Shown: piece after piece, positions 8,301 through 20,300 of the stretch
How positions within the stretch are numbered: position 1 is the stretch's first letter
Layout of the letters: each line of letters opens with the position of its first letter
Assembly (NCBI RefSeq): GCF_027497495.1
Contig: NZ_CP114205.1
Span: 7,750,001 to 7,814,000, forward strand
From: Streptomyces tubercidicus
Lineage (GTDB): Bacteria > Actinomycetota > Actinomycetes > Streptomycetales > Streptomycetaceae
Direction: 5' to 3'
DNA: 64,000 nt
The notes under the pieces: model-generated
What the model saw: the letters and a program-made list of their open reading frames with translations, nothing else
Database searches by the model: none
What the model was told of the DNA's origin: nothing
Position numbers and translations under genes: made by a program

Positions 8301-11300
8301 GGGCCGCCGATGTGGACCGTGGGGTGCTGGCCGAGCGGTTGCGTGACGCCGCTGGTGACGAGGCGGTCACGGGCGTACTGGCGGTGGGCGCCGTGGACGC
8401 GATGTGTGCTGCGGTACTGGTGCAGGCGCAGGGGGATGCCGGCGTCGGTGGGCGGCTGTGGGTGGTGACGCGCGGGGCGGTCTGTGTGGGCCGGTCGGAT
8501 GATGGGCCGGATCCGGTGCAGGCAGCCGTGTGGGGTCTGGGCCGGGTGGCGGCTCTTGAGTACCCGGACCGCTGGGGCGGTCTGGTCGATCTGCCCGATG
8601 TGGTGGACCGTAGGGCGCTCGACCGGCTCGCCGGTGTTTTGGCCGAGGCCGCTGAGGATCAGGTGGCGGTGCGGGCATCCGGTGTCTTCGGCCGTCGGCT
8701 GGCCCATGCTCCTGCTCCGGCTCCCGCTCATGCTGGAGAATCTGCCGACGGTTGGCGGCCGCGGGGGACGGTGTTGATCACCGGTGGTACGGGTGCGTTG
8801 GGTGCTCGTGTGGCGCGTTGGGTGGCGGAACGTGGTGCCGAGCACGTGGTCCTCACCAGCCGTCGAGGCCCGGAGGCTCCTGGTGCGGTGGAGTTGGAGG
8901 CGGAGCTGTCCGGCCTTGGCGTACGGGTGACGGTGGTGGCCTGCGACGTCGCAGACCCGGAGGCGGTCGGGGCGCTGCTGTCCGAACACCCGGTGGACGC
9001 CGTCTTCCACGCCGCGGCTGTACTCGACGACGGCGTGCTCGACTCACTCACGACTGAGCGGTTCGCCACCGTCATGCGGGCGAAAGCCGCCTCGGCCGTG
9101 AACCTGCACGAGGCGACCCGAGACCGTGATCTCTCGGCCTTCGTCCTGTTCTCGTCGTTCGCCGGCACCATCGGCGCCGCCGGCCAGGCGAACTACGCGG
9201 CCGCCAATGCCTTCCTGGACGCGCTGGCCGAACAGCGTGCGGCCGAAGGGCTGTCCGCGACATCCATCGCCTGGGGACCCTGGGGCGAGATCGGCATGGC
9301 GAGCGATGCATCCATGGCACAGCGGATGCGCCGGGGCGGAGTGTCCCCGCTGCGGCCGGATCTCGCCGTCGACGCCCTGCAGAACGCGATCTGCTCCGGC
9401 ACGCCCGGCTTGCTGATAGCCGACATCACCTGGGCGGACTTCCGTTCCGCCTTTGCCGCGGTGCGCCCCAGCCCGCTGCTCGGGGATCTTCCGGAGATGC
9501 GTACCGAGGTCGAGCCCGCAGCCGGGACGGGAGGCGAAGACCGCCAGTCCGAGCTGCGCCAACAGCTGGCCGGTGTGGAAGCGGCCGAACAGGAACGGGT
9601 GCTCACTGATCTGGTCCGGTCGTATGCGGCCGGAGTGCTGCACTACGCGGGGCCCGCCGGGGTGCCGCCGAACCGGCCCTTCCGGGACCTGGGAGTCGAC
9701 TCGTTGCTCGCCGTGGAGCTGCGCAACGCACTCAGCCTGGCATGCGGAATCACGCTGAGCGCGACGGTGGTCTTCGACTACCCGACGCCGGCCGCCTTGG
9801 CCGGCTTTCTGCGCACCCGGATAGCGCCGGCCCAGGACAACGTCGAGCAGCGGATAATGCCCTCGGTGGTTGAGGGTGACCCCATCGCCATTGTCGGGAT
9901 GAGTTGCCGGTTCCCGGGCGGTGTGGACTGTCCTGAGGCTTTCTGGGAGCTGCTTTCGGACGGTGTGGACGCGGTCGGAGAATTCCCGGTCGACCGTGGT
10001 TGGGACCTGAATGCGGTCTATGATCCCGACCCGGAAAACTCGGGCACCAGTTACGTCAATGCCGGCGGCTTCCTGAAGCACGTGGACCGATTCGAACCGG
10101 CCTTCTTCGGCATGAGTCCCCGAGAAGCGGTAGCAACGGATCCGCAGCAGCGCCTGCTGCTGGAGACCTCCTGGGAGGCCATTGAGCGTTCCGGCATTGA
10201 TCCGCAGACGTTGCGGGGCAGCCGGGCCGGGGTCTTCGTGGGCACAAATGGTCAGGACTATCCGGCCCTCCTAGCCAATTCCCCGGACGATTTCGACGGG
10301 TATATCGGAACTGGAAACGCCGCGAGCGTGGTGTCCGGGCGGGTGGCATACACCTTCGGGCTGGAGGGCCCTGCGGTGACCGTGGACACGGCGTGTTCCT
10401 CGTCGCTGGTCGCCCTCCACTGGGCTGTACAGGCCCTGCGTTCCGGCGAGTGCGACATGGCGCTGGTGGGCGGTGTGACGGTGATGTCCACTCCCGGAGC
10501 GTTCATTCGAGTTCAGCAGGCAGCGAGGGTTGGCTGCTGATGGTCGGTGCAAGGCGTTTGCTGCGGGCGCCGACGGCACCGGCTGGGGCGAGGGCGTCGG
10601 GATGCTGCTCGTGGAGCGCTTGTCGGATGCCCGGCGGAATGGCCACCAGGTGCTGGCTGTGGTGGCGGGTAGTGCGGTGAATCAGGATGGTGCGTCGAAT
10701 GGTTTGACGGCGCCTAATGGTCCGTCGCAGCAGCGGGTGATCCGGCAGGCGTTGGCGAGTGCGGGTCTTTCGGCCTCGGACGTGGATGCGGTGGAGGCGC
10801 ATGGGACCGGTACGTCGTTGGGCGACCCGATCGAGGCGCAGGCGCTGCTCGCTACGTATGGTCAGGATCGGGACGGGGACCGGCCGTTGTGGCTGGGTTC
10901 GGTCAAGTCGAACATCGGGCACACTCAAGCGGCCGCGGGTGTGGCCGGCGTCATCAAAATGGTGCTCGCGCTCAAGCACGGCGTTCTGCCGAGGACCCTC
11001 CACGTCGACGCGCCCTCGCCCCATGTGGACTGGTCGGAGGGCAAGGTACGGCTGCTCACGGAGCCGGTCGCCTGGCCCTTGGACGACGAAGCGCCGGGCC
11101 ATGTCCGCCGGGCAGGTGTTTCCTCGTTCGGCATCAGCGGAACCAACGCACATGTGGTCCTGGAACACGCCCCGGCCCCGCTGCCCGCCGCCGAGGTTCC
11201 ACAGGTCTCGCCGGAGCGCCCTTCCGTCGCCCCGTTGGTGCTCTCCGCACGTACCGAGCCCGCACTTCGTGCGCGGGCCGCTCGTTTGATGGCGGCCTAC

Positions 11301-14300
11301 GCGGACGACCCCGAGCAGGCCCTGACGGATGTGGGCTTCTCCCTTGCCACGACCCGCTCCGTGCGTTTCGACCACCGGGCCGTGGTCCTGGCGGACGACC
11401 CGGCTTCAGCAGTCCACGGACTGGCCGCGCTCGCCGAGGGCCGCAGGACACCCGGCGTGATACGCGGCTCCCGGACTGAGGGCCGACTGGCGCTGCTGTT
11501 CACGGGGCAGGGTGCGCAGCGGTTGGGGATGGGCCGGGAGTTGTATGAGGCCTTCCCGGTTTTCGCGGATGCTTTTGATGCGGTGTGTGTGTACTTCGAT
11601 GGTGAGTTGGCGTTGCCGCTGCGGGATGTGGTGTTCGGCGACGATGCGGAGAGGCTGGACCGGACAGGGTTTACGCAGCCGGCTTTGTTCGCCCTTGAAG
11701 TGGCGTTGTTCCGGTTGGTGGAGTCGTTCGCGGTCCGACCCGACTACCTGGTGGGGCATTCCATCGGCGAGTTGGTAGCCGCGCATGTGGCAGGCGTCCT
11801 GTCGCTGGAGGATGCGTGTCGTTTGGTGGCGGCGCGTGGTCGGTTGATGCAGGCACTCCCGGTGGGTGGGGCGATGGTGTCGCTTCAGGCATCGGAGTCC
11901 GAGGTGCTGCCGCTGCTGGAGGGCCAGGAGCTGCGGGTGAGCATTGCCGCGGTGAACGGTCCGCAGGCGGTGGTGGTCTCCGGCGAGGAGTCCGCCGTGT
12001 CGGAGATCGCCGCGCGCTTCGAGGAGCAGGGGCGGAAGGTGAAGCGGCTGCGGGTGAGCCATGCCTTCCATTCGCCGCTGATGGAGCCGATGCTGGACGA
12101 GTTCCGGGCGGTCGCGGAGAGCGTGGCGTATGCGGAGCCCCGTATTCCCGTGGTCTCGAATGTGACCGGCGCTCTTGCCACGGCGGAGGACCTGACGTCC
12201 CCTGACTACTGGGTGCGGCATGTCCGCGGAGCCGTTCGGTTCGCCGATGGCATCCAGTGGCTGGAGGAGCATGAGGCGACCCGGTTCCTGGAGATCGGTC
12301 CGGACGGGACCCTGACCGCCATGGCACAGGGCTGTCTCTCGGCACCTGATCTCCATCTGGTCCCCACCATGCGGAAGGACCGCTCGGAGGCCGAAGCGTT
12401 GCTGGCCGGTCTGTCCACTGCGTTTGTGCACGGCATGGATGTGGACTGGCGTGCGTGTTTCCCTGCTGCCCGACGTGTTGCTCTACCCACGTACCCATTC
12501 CAGCGTGAGCGTTTCTGGCCGACGCCGGCACCTGACGCACGTCCCCACGCGGACTGGCGGTATCGGGTGGAGTGGAAGCCGCTCGGTGGTCAGTCCGATG
12601 GGGTAGTGGGCGGGCGTTGGCTCGTGGTGGTGGCAGCCGGGGACGTGTGGTCCGAGGCTGTGGTGGAGGGGCTGGCGGCGTGTGGTGTGCGGGTTGAGCG
12701 GGTGGAGTGTGCCGCGGGGGAGGTGGATCGTGGGCTGTTGGCTGAGCGGGTGCGTGGGGTGGCTGGTGAGGAGCCGGTTGCTGGGGTGTTGGTGGTGGGC
12801 TGTGCGGATGTGGTGCGTACTGCGGTGGTGGTGCAGGCGTTGGGTGATGTGGGTGTGGGTGGGCGTTGGTGGGTGGTGACGCGGGGGGCTGTTGCGGTGG
12901 GTCGGTCGGATGGTGGGCCGGATCCTGTCCAGGCTGCGGTGTGGGGTCTGGGTCGGGTGGCGGCTTTGGAGTTGCCGGATCGTTGGGGTGGTCTGGTGGA
13001 TCTTCCGGAGTCGGTGGACGGTAGGGCGCTTGACCGGTTCGTCGGTGTTCTGGCTGATGGTTCTGAGGATCAGGTGGCGGTGCGGTCGTCGGGTGTCTTC
13101 GGGCGTCGGCTGGCTCATGCTCCCGCTCCCGCTGAGGACGCGGTCGGTGGTTGGCGGCCGCGGGGGACGGTGCTGATCACCGGTGGTACGGGTGCGTTGG
13201 GTGCTCGTGTGGCGCGTTGGGTGGCCGAACGTGGTGCCCAGCACGTGGTCCTCACCAGCCGTCGAGGCCCGGAGGCTCCCGGCGCGTACGAGCTTGAGGC
13301 CGAGCTGTCCGCCCTTGGCGTACAGGTGACGGTGGCGGCCTGCGACATCGCGGACCGCGATGCGGTCCGGGAGCTGTTGTCGGGCTGTGCGGTGGATGCC
13401 GTCGTGCATGCGGCGGGTGTGGTGGATTCCGTGCCCTTGGAGGACGCGGATGAGGGTCATTTTGCTGAGGTGATGGGGGCGAAGGTTGCGGGTGCTGTGG
13501 TGCTGGATGAGGCATTGCGGGATCAGGCGCTGGATGCGTTTGTGGTGTTCTCTTCGATTGCTGGTGTGTGGGGGAGTGGTGCTCAGGGGGCGTATGCGGC
13601 GGGGAACGCCTTCGTCGAGGGGCTGGTGGAGGCGCGTCGTGCGCGGGGTGCGGTGGGTTGTGCGGTGGCGTGGGGCCCGTGGGCCGGTGGCGGGATGGCC
13701 GGCGCGGAAGGCGCGGAGGAGCACCTGCTGCGCCGGGGGCTGAGGGCGCTCGATCCGGGGCTGGCGATCTCGGCGTTGGAGTCGGCTGTCGCTGGCGGTG
13801 AGGGATCGGTAGTAGTAGCGGATGTGGAGTGGGAACGCTTCGCTCCGGCGTTCACCAGTGCCCGTCCGAGTCCGTTGCTGGGGGACCTGCCGGTGGTGCG
13901 GGCGGCGCTGGACGCCGGTGCCGGTGTCGGTGAGGGTTCCGGTGCTGGGGTGGTGCGGCAACGCTTGGCGGGGCTGTCGGCTGCGGAGCGTGAACGGGCA
14001 CTGCTGGATTTGGTGCGTACCCATGCCGCAACGGTCCTCGGCTACCACACACCAACAGACCTCGAAAGCGGCATCACCTTCCGGGACTTGGGTTTCGACT
14101 CACTCACTGCCGTCGAGCTGCGCAACGGAATGAACACCGAAACGGGCCTGCGGCTGCCCGCCACATTGGTCTTCGACTACCCCACGCCGGTCGACCTGGC
14201 GCGCTTCCTGGGCGATGAGCTGTTCGGGACCACGGCGGATGCGGCGTCCGGTCTGCCGGCGGTGGCGTCCACCTCGGACGATCCGGTGGTCATCGTCGGG

Positions 14301-17300
14301 ATGAGCTGTCGTCTGCCCGGTGGGATAGCCGGCCCTGAGGACCTGTGGCGACTGGTGGCCGCAGGCGAAGACGCCATTTCCGGCTTCCCGACGGATCGCG
14401 GCTGGGACCTCGATGCCCTCTTCGGGCACGACGCTGAACAATCAGGCACGAGTCGCACGCGGTCGGGTGGCTTCCTGCACGACGCCACCCAGTTCGATCC
14501 GGCCTTCTTCGGCATCAGCCCACGGGAAGCGGTCGCGATCGACCCGCAGCAGCGGGTGCTGCTGGAAACCTCCTGGGAAGCCCTCGAACGCTCGGGTGTC
14601 AGCCCCGCCTCGGTCAAGGGCAGCCGCACCGGTGTCTTCGTCGGTGCCAGTGGTTCGGGCTACGGCGCGGGGCTGCAGGAGGCGCCGGAAGGGCTCGGAG
14701 GGCACTTGCTCACCGGAAGCTCGGGCGCTGTGGTGTCGGGTCGGGTGTCGTATGTGCTGGGCCTGGAGGGGCCGGCTGTAACGGTGGACACGGCGTGTTC
14801 CTCGTCGCTGGTCGCCCTGCACCTGGCGGTACAGGCCCTGCGCTCGGGTGAATGCGACCTTGCACTTGCCGGCGGTGTGACGGTCATGGCCAACCCCGGC
14901 GCATTTGTTGAGTTCAGTCTTCAGGGCGGCCTTGCTGCTGACGGCCGGTGCAAGGCGTTCTCGGACGCTGCGGATGGCACAGGTTGGGGCGAGGGCGTGG
15001 GTGTGCTGGTGGTGGAGCGGTTGTCGGATGCGCGCGCCAATGGGCATCGGGTGTTGGCTGTGGTGGCGGGTAGTGCGGTGAATCAGGATGGTGCGTCGAA
15101 TGGTTTGACGGCGCCTAATGGTCCGTCGCAGCAGCGGGTGATCCGTCAGGCGCTGGCGGGTGCGGGGCTGTCGTCCTCCGACGTTGATGTGGTGGAGGCG
15201 CACGGTACGGGGACGTCGCTGGGCGATCCGATCGAGGCGCAGGCCCTGTTGGCGACGTACGGGCAGGATCGTGACGGGGACCGGCCGTTGTGGCTGGGTT
15301 CGGTGAAGTCGAACATCGGTCATACGCAGGCGGCTGCGGGTGTGGCGGGTGTGATCAAGATGGTGCTGGCGTTGCAGCACGGTGTCCTGCCGCAGACCCT
15401 GCATGTCGATGAGCCGTCGTCGCATGTGGACTGGTCGGCGGGCGACGTGCGTCTGCTCACCGAGGCCGTGGCGTGGCCAGAAGCGGAGCGGCTGCGTCGG
15501 GCCGGGGTGTCGGCGTTCGGAGTGAGCGGCACCAACGCGCATGTGGTGATCGAGCAGCCCCCGGTGGAGGAGGGTTCGCACGCCGGGCCGATGAGTGTGG
15601 CCGGGGGTGTGGTGCCGTGGGTGGTGTCGGCGCGGAGTCGGGAGGGGCTGCGGGCGCAGGCGCAGCGGTTGTTGGCACATGTGGAGTCCCGGCCTGAACT
15701 CGGTCTGCCAGAGGTGGGGTTCGCCCTGGGCACGACACGTTCGGTATGGGAACACCGGGCTGTCGTCCTGGGCACGGATCGGGATGCGCTGGTTGACGGA
15801 CTCAGGGCGCTGGCCACGGGAGACGACGCTGCTTCCGTGGTGAGCGGTCTGGCCGCACCCGAAGCACGACTGGCGCTGCTGTTCACGGGGCAGGGTGCGC
15901 AGCGGTTGGGGATGGGCCGGGAGTTGTATGAGGCCTTCCCGGTTTTCGCGGATGCTTTTGATGCGGTGTGTGCGTACTTCGATGGTGAGTTGGCGTTGCC
16001 GCTGCGGGATGTGGTGTTCGGCGACGATGCGGAGAGGCTGGACCGGACAGGGTTTACGCAGCCGGCTTTGTTCGCCCTTGAAGTGGCGTTGTTCCGGTTG
16101 GTGGAGTCGTTCGGGGTCCGACCCGACTACCTGGTGGGGCATTCCATCGGCGAGTTGGGAGCCGCGCATGTGGCAGGCGTCCTGTCGTTGGAGGATGCGT
16201 GTCGTTTGGTGGCGGCGCGTGGTCGGTTGATGCAGGCGTTGCCGGCGGGTGGGGCGATGGTTTCGATCCAGGCGGCCGAGGCTGAGGTGTTGCCGCTGCT
16301 GGAAGGGCATGAGCTGCGGGCGAGTGTTGCCGCGGTGAACGGTCCGCAGGCCGTTGTGGTGGCTGGTGAGGAGTCCGCGGTGGCGGAGATCGCCGCGCGC
16401 TTCGAGGAGCAGGGGCGGAAGGTGAAGCGGCTGCGGGTGAGCCATGCCTTCCATTCGCCGCTGATGGAGCCGATGCTGGACGAGTTCCGGGCGGTCGCGG
16501 AGAGCGTGGCGTATGCGGAGCCCCGTATTCCCGTGGTCTCGAATGTGACCGGCGCTCTTGCCACGGCGGAGGACCTGACCTCCCCCGACTACTGGGTGCG
16601 GCATGTCCGCGGAGCCGTTCGGTTCGCCGATGGCATCCAGTGGCTGGAGGAGCACGAGGTCACCCGGTTCCTGGAGATCGGACCGGACGGCACCCTGACC
16701 GCCATGGCACAGGACTGCCTCGACGCGGGCACTGGCCATGTCCTGGTCCCCGCCCTGCGTGGTGATGACCGTGGTGAGGTGTCCGCGGTGCTGTCTGCCG
16801 CCGGGCGGGCATTCGTCCATGGCGTCGGCATCGACTGGCAGGCGTTCTTCTCCGCCTCCGACTCTGCCTCCGGATCTGGCGCAGACACCGCCGGCGCTGG
16901 AACCGCCACGGTCACCATTCCCAGCCGCGCCCACCCCCGCACCCCCGTCGACCTGCCCACCTACGCCTTCCAGCACCAGCGCTACTGGCTCGACATACCG
17001 TCCACCACCGCAGATGCCTCGTCGATCGGCCTCGCCGCTGTCAAGCACCCGCTGTTGGGAGCAGCAGTGGCCCTCGCCGGAGGCCATGAGGCTGTGCTGA
17101 CCGGGCGTCTCTCCTGCCGGACGCAACCGTGGCTTGCCGAGCACCGCATTGCGGGCGCGATCGTCGTACCGAGCACGGCTTTCCTGGAACTGGCAGTGCG
17201 GGCAGGGGATGAGGTCGGCTGCTCCGACATCAGGGAACTCGCCCTCGAAGCACCGCTTGTGCTCCCCGAGGACGGTGCGGTCCAGCTGCAGCTGCGTATC

Positions 17301-20300
17301 GAGAATCCGGATGCTTCCGGTGACCGGCCTCTTGGGGTGTACGCGCGTCCCGCAGCGGCGTCGGCCGAGACGCCGTGGACGCGGCATGCGAGCGGTGTTC
17401 TGGCCGAGAGTGCCCAGCCGGAGGTCTTCGACTTTGAGGCATGGCCGCCCGCCGGAGCGGAGCCGGTGGACATCGACGACTTGTACGACGGGCTGGCGGC
17501 GGCCGGGTTCGACTACGGTTCGGCCTTCCGAGGCGTACGGGCCGTTTGGCAGCGCGTCGACGGCGTGTACGCCGAAGTCGAACTGCCGGAGTCCGCTGCG
17601 GCCGAGGAATTCGCTCTCCATCCCGCGCTGTTGGACGCAGCCCTCCACCCGCTCGGCCTCGGTCTGCTGGACGGTGTGGCGACGGAGGCCGTGCTGTTCG
17701 CGTGGAGCGGCGCCACTCTGCAGGCGGCCGGCGCGACCGCACTGCGGATCCGGCTGGCCCGCCGCGGGCACGACGAGGTGTCCCTCCAGGCCGCCGACTA
17801 CACCGGGCAGCCGGTGATCGCGGTCGAGTCGATGCTGATGCGCAAGACCGGCGAGCTGCGGGCCGGACGGACGCCTTCGCTGCCGGCCTCGCTGCTCCGT
17901 CTCGACTGGGCATCGATCGCCGTGGAACGGACCAGGGAGTCGGACATCGGCGAGGACGCGGCAGCGGATGCCGATGTGCCGCGGCTGACTGTAGTGGGGA
18001 GCGACCCGCTGGGCCTGGCCGAGACACTGGGCACACACGCCGCCGACGCCGTGGAGGCCGCTGATTCCACGAACGTGGAGGCGGACGCGACGATCGGCAC
18101 AGTGCTCGTGGCCGGTGTCTCCACAGCGGACGAAGCACACACCACCCTGAGCGCGTTCAGCGAACGGTTGGGGCAGGAGTCGTCGTCGGCCCGTCTGGTG
18201 TTCGTCACCCGAGGCGCCATCGCCCTCGGTGACGAGGCACCGGACGTGGAGGCCGCCGCCCTCTGGGAAGAGCTTCGCGCTGTTCAGGCCGACTACCCGG
18301 GCCGGATCGTGCTCGTGGATGTCGATGGCGACCTTGACTCCCATGGTGTGCTGCCGTCCGCGCTCGCCACGGACGAGTCCGCGCTCGCTGTTCGCGGGGG
18401 TGAGGTGTCGGCCGCGCGGCTGGTCAGGTGCGCATCGAGCGCTGCGACAGCCATGGACCTGGAACCCGGGGGAACGGTCCTGGTCACCGGGCCGTTCGCC
18501 GAGCAGGTCGCCGCTGCCCTCAAATCCCAGGGAGACGTGCAGACCGTTACCTACCAGGACCAGGACCAGGACCAGGACCAGGACGGGGACGGAGCCGGAA
18601 ACCAGGACGCGGCAGCGGAGGCGGACGCGTACACGGACGCCGGCCAGAGTCCACACAGCCTGCAAGCAGCGATAGCCGCAGCCCAGGCAACCGGACGCCC
18701 GCTCAGCGCGGTCGTGCACACCGCCGACCTCCACCGGAGCCGCGACATCGATACGGCCCGGCGCCTGGACGAGCTGACACGCGGGAGTGACGGGAACGGT
18801 GCTCCGCCCGTGTTCGTTGTCATCGCTACCGGCCCGGCCGACACGCCGTCCTGCGGGCAGCTGGCCGCGCTCGCCCACCGGCGCGCGGCCGCCGGCCTGC
18901 CGGCCCTCGCTCTGCTCCCGCCGCCCGGCGCCGGCACTCCGGGGCTTTCCGCGCTGTCGGCGGAGGACGTCGCGGCACTGATCGGCGCCGCTCGGGCGAC
19001 CGGCCGCAACGTGCTGCTTCCCGCGCGGGTGGACCGTGCCGCCCTGCGTGGCTCGGCGACGCCCCTGCCGACCGTCCTCAGTGCCTTGGCGCAGGGCTCC
19101 GGGCGCCGGATCGCCGAACGAGCCACCGCGGCCCCCGGCCTGGCGCGGCAGCTCGCCGGGAAGGGGGCGGCCGAGCGCAGCCGCGTGCTGCTGGCTCTCG
19201 TCCGTACGCAGATCGCCCACGTCCTCGGCTACGCCGGTCCCGACGAGGTGGCGTCCTCCCGGAGCTTCACCGATCTCGGATTCACCTCCCTGACCGCCGT
19301 CGAGCTGCGCAACCAGCTCAGGGAAGCGACGGGCCTGGCGCTGCCCGCCACGCTCGTGTTCGACTACCCCGCCCCGGTGGCGCTGGCCCGCTACCTTGAC
19401 GGTGAACTCACCGGTGGAACAGACGACGTAGCGGACGTGCTGTCCAGCGCGCCCCTCGACAACGACCCGGTCGTCATCGTCGGTATGAGCTGCCGCTACC
19501 CGGGCGGTATCCGCACTCCCGAAGAGCTGTGGGAGCTGGTGTCGGCGGGCGGCGACGGCGTCTCCGCGTTCCCCGCAGACCGTGGCTGGGACTTCGGCAG
19601 CCTGTACCACCCGGACCCGGATCACCCGGGCACGTGCTATACCCGCGAAGGCGGATTCCTGCACGACGCCAGCCACTTCGACCCGGGCTTCTTCGGCATC
19701 AGCCCCCGCGAGGCACTGTCGATGGACCCGCAGCAGCGGCTGCTCCTCGAAGCGTCGTGGGAGGCTCTGGAGCGCTCCGGAATCGACCCCGCGGCCGCCC
19801 GCGGCAGCCTCACCGGCGTCTTCGCCGGCGTCACCTACCAGGACTACATCGGTATTCTCGGCGGGGCGCAGGACAGTTTCGAGGGATACGTCGGCACGGG
19901 CAACTCGCCCAGCGTGCTGTCCGGGCGCATCGCCTACACCCTCGGCCTCGAAGGGCCGGCGGTCAGCGTGGACACCGCCTGCTCGTCGTCCCTGGTCGCC
20001 CTGCACCTGGCCGTCCAATCGCTCCGTCAGGGCGAGTGCGATCTCGCGCTCGCCGGCGGTGTGACGGTGATGTCCACCCCCGGGTCGCTCATCGAGTTCA
20101 GCAGGCAGCGGGCGCTCGCCGAGGACGGCAGGTGCAAGCCGTTCTCGGCCGACGCAGACGGCGCGAGCTGGGCCGAGGGCGTCGGCATGGTAGTCGTCGA
20201 GCGGCTGTCCGACGCCCGGCGCAATGGGCATCCCGTGCTGGCCGTCCTCCGCGGCAGCGCCCTCAACCAGGACGGTGCGTCCAACGGACTCACCGCTCCC

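Larger units (their letters stand above)
9878..14230 (+). other. PKS module W3: KS(frameshifted)-AT(malonyl)-KR(A-type)-ACP
   Basis: KS starts at 9878 with Cys at 10394; the frame breaks about 110 bases later, before the two catalytic His motifs. After the break the rest is intact. AT spans about 11487-12530, with Ser at 11760 in GHSIGE and a HAFH motif. The KR nucleotide site is at 13164, with Trp eight residues before catalytic Tyr 13593 (A-type). ACP Ser is at 14100. Unlike W1 and W2 it has no dimerization element: the AT linker runs almost directly into the KR structural part (near 12540). It should set the C21 hydroxyl. Confidence 0.9.
14277..19420 (+). other. PKS module W4: KS-AT(malonyl)-DH-KR(inactive)-ACP
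   Basis: KS starts at 14277 with Cys at 14796. AT spans about 15870-16990, with Ser at 16143 in GHSIGE and a HAFH motif. The DH (17046 to about 17870) has an intact HxxxGxxxxP motif (His 17142) and the second catalytic Asp (17634). The following KR region has lost its nucleotide-binding and catalytic motifs. The ACP has GFTSL in place of the usual GFDSL (Ser at 19287). Without ketoreduction the DH has no substrate, so the module should leave a ketone at C19. Confidence 0.9.

Noticed and set aside
10499..10515. Programmed ribosomal frameshifting at the W3 KS break
   Set aside because: There is no homopolymeric slippery run beyond two T bases and no obvious downstream stem. PKS genes are not known to use it. 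An error or mutation is simpler.
10530..10540. TTG at 10530 as the start of a separate PKS gene
   Set aside because: It falls in the middle of a KS domain with no ribosome-binding site or docking region, and KS homology crosses it without a gap once one base is removed. This is a frameshift, not a gene boundary.
18555..18584. CAGGAC array as a CRISPR or regulatory repeat
   Set aside because: The unit is 6 bp with no spacers and lies in frame within a coding region. It is a simple codon repeat.
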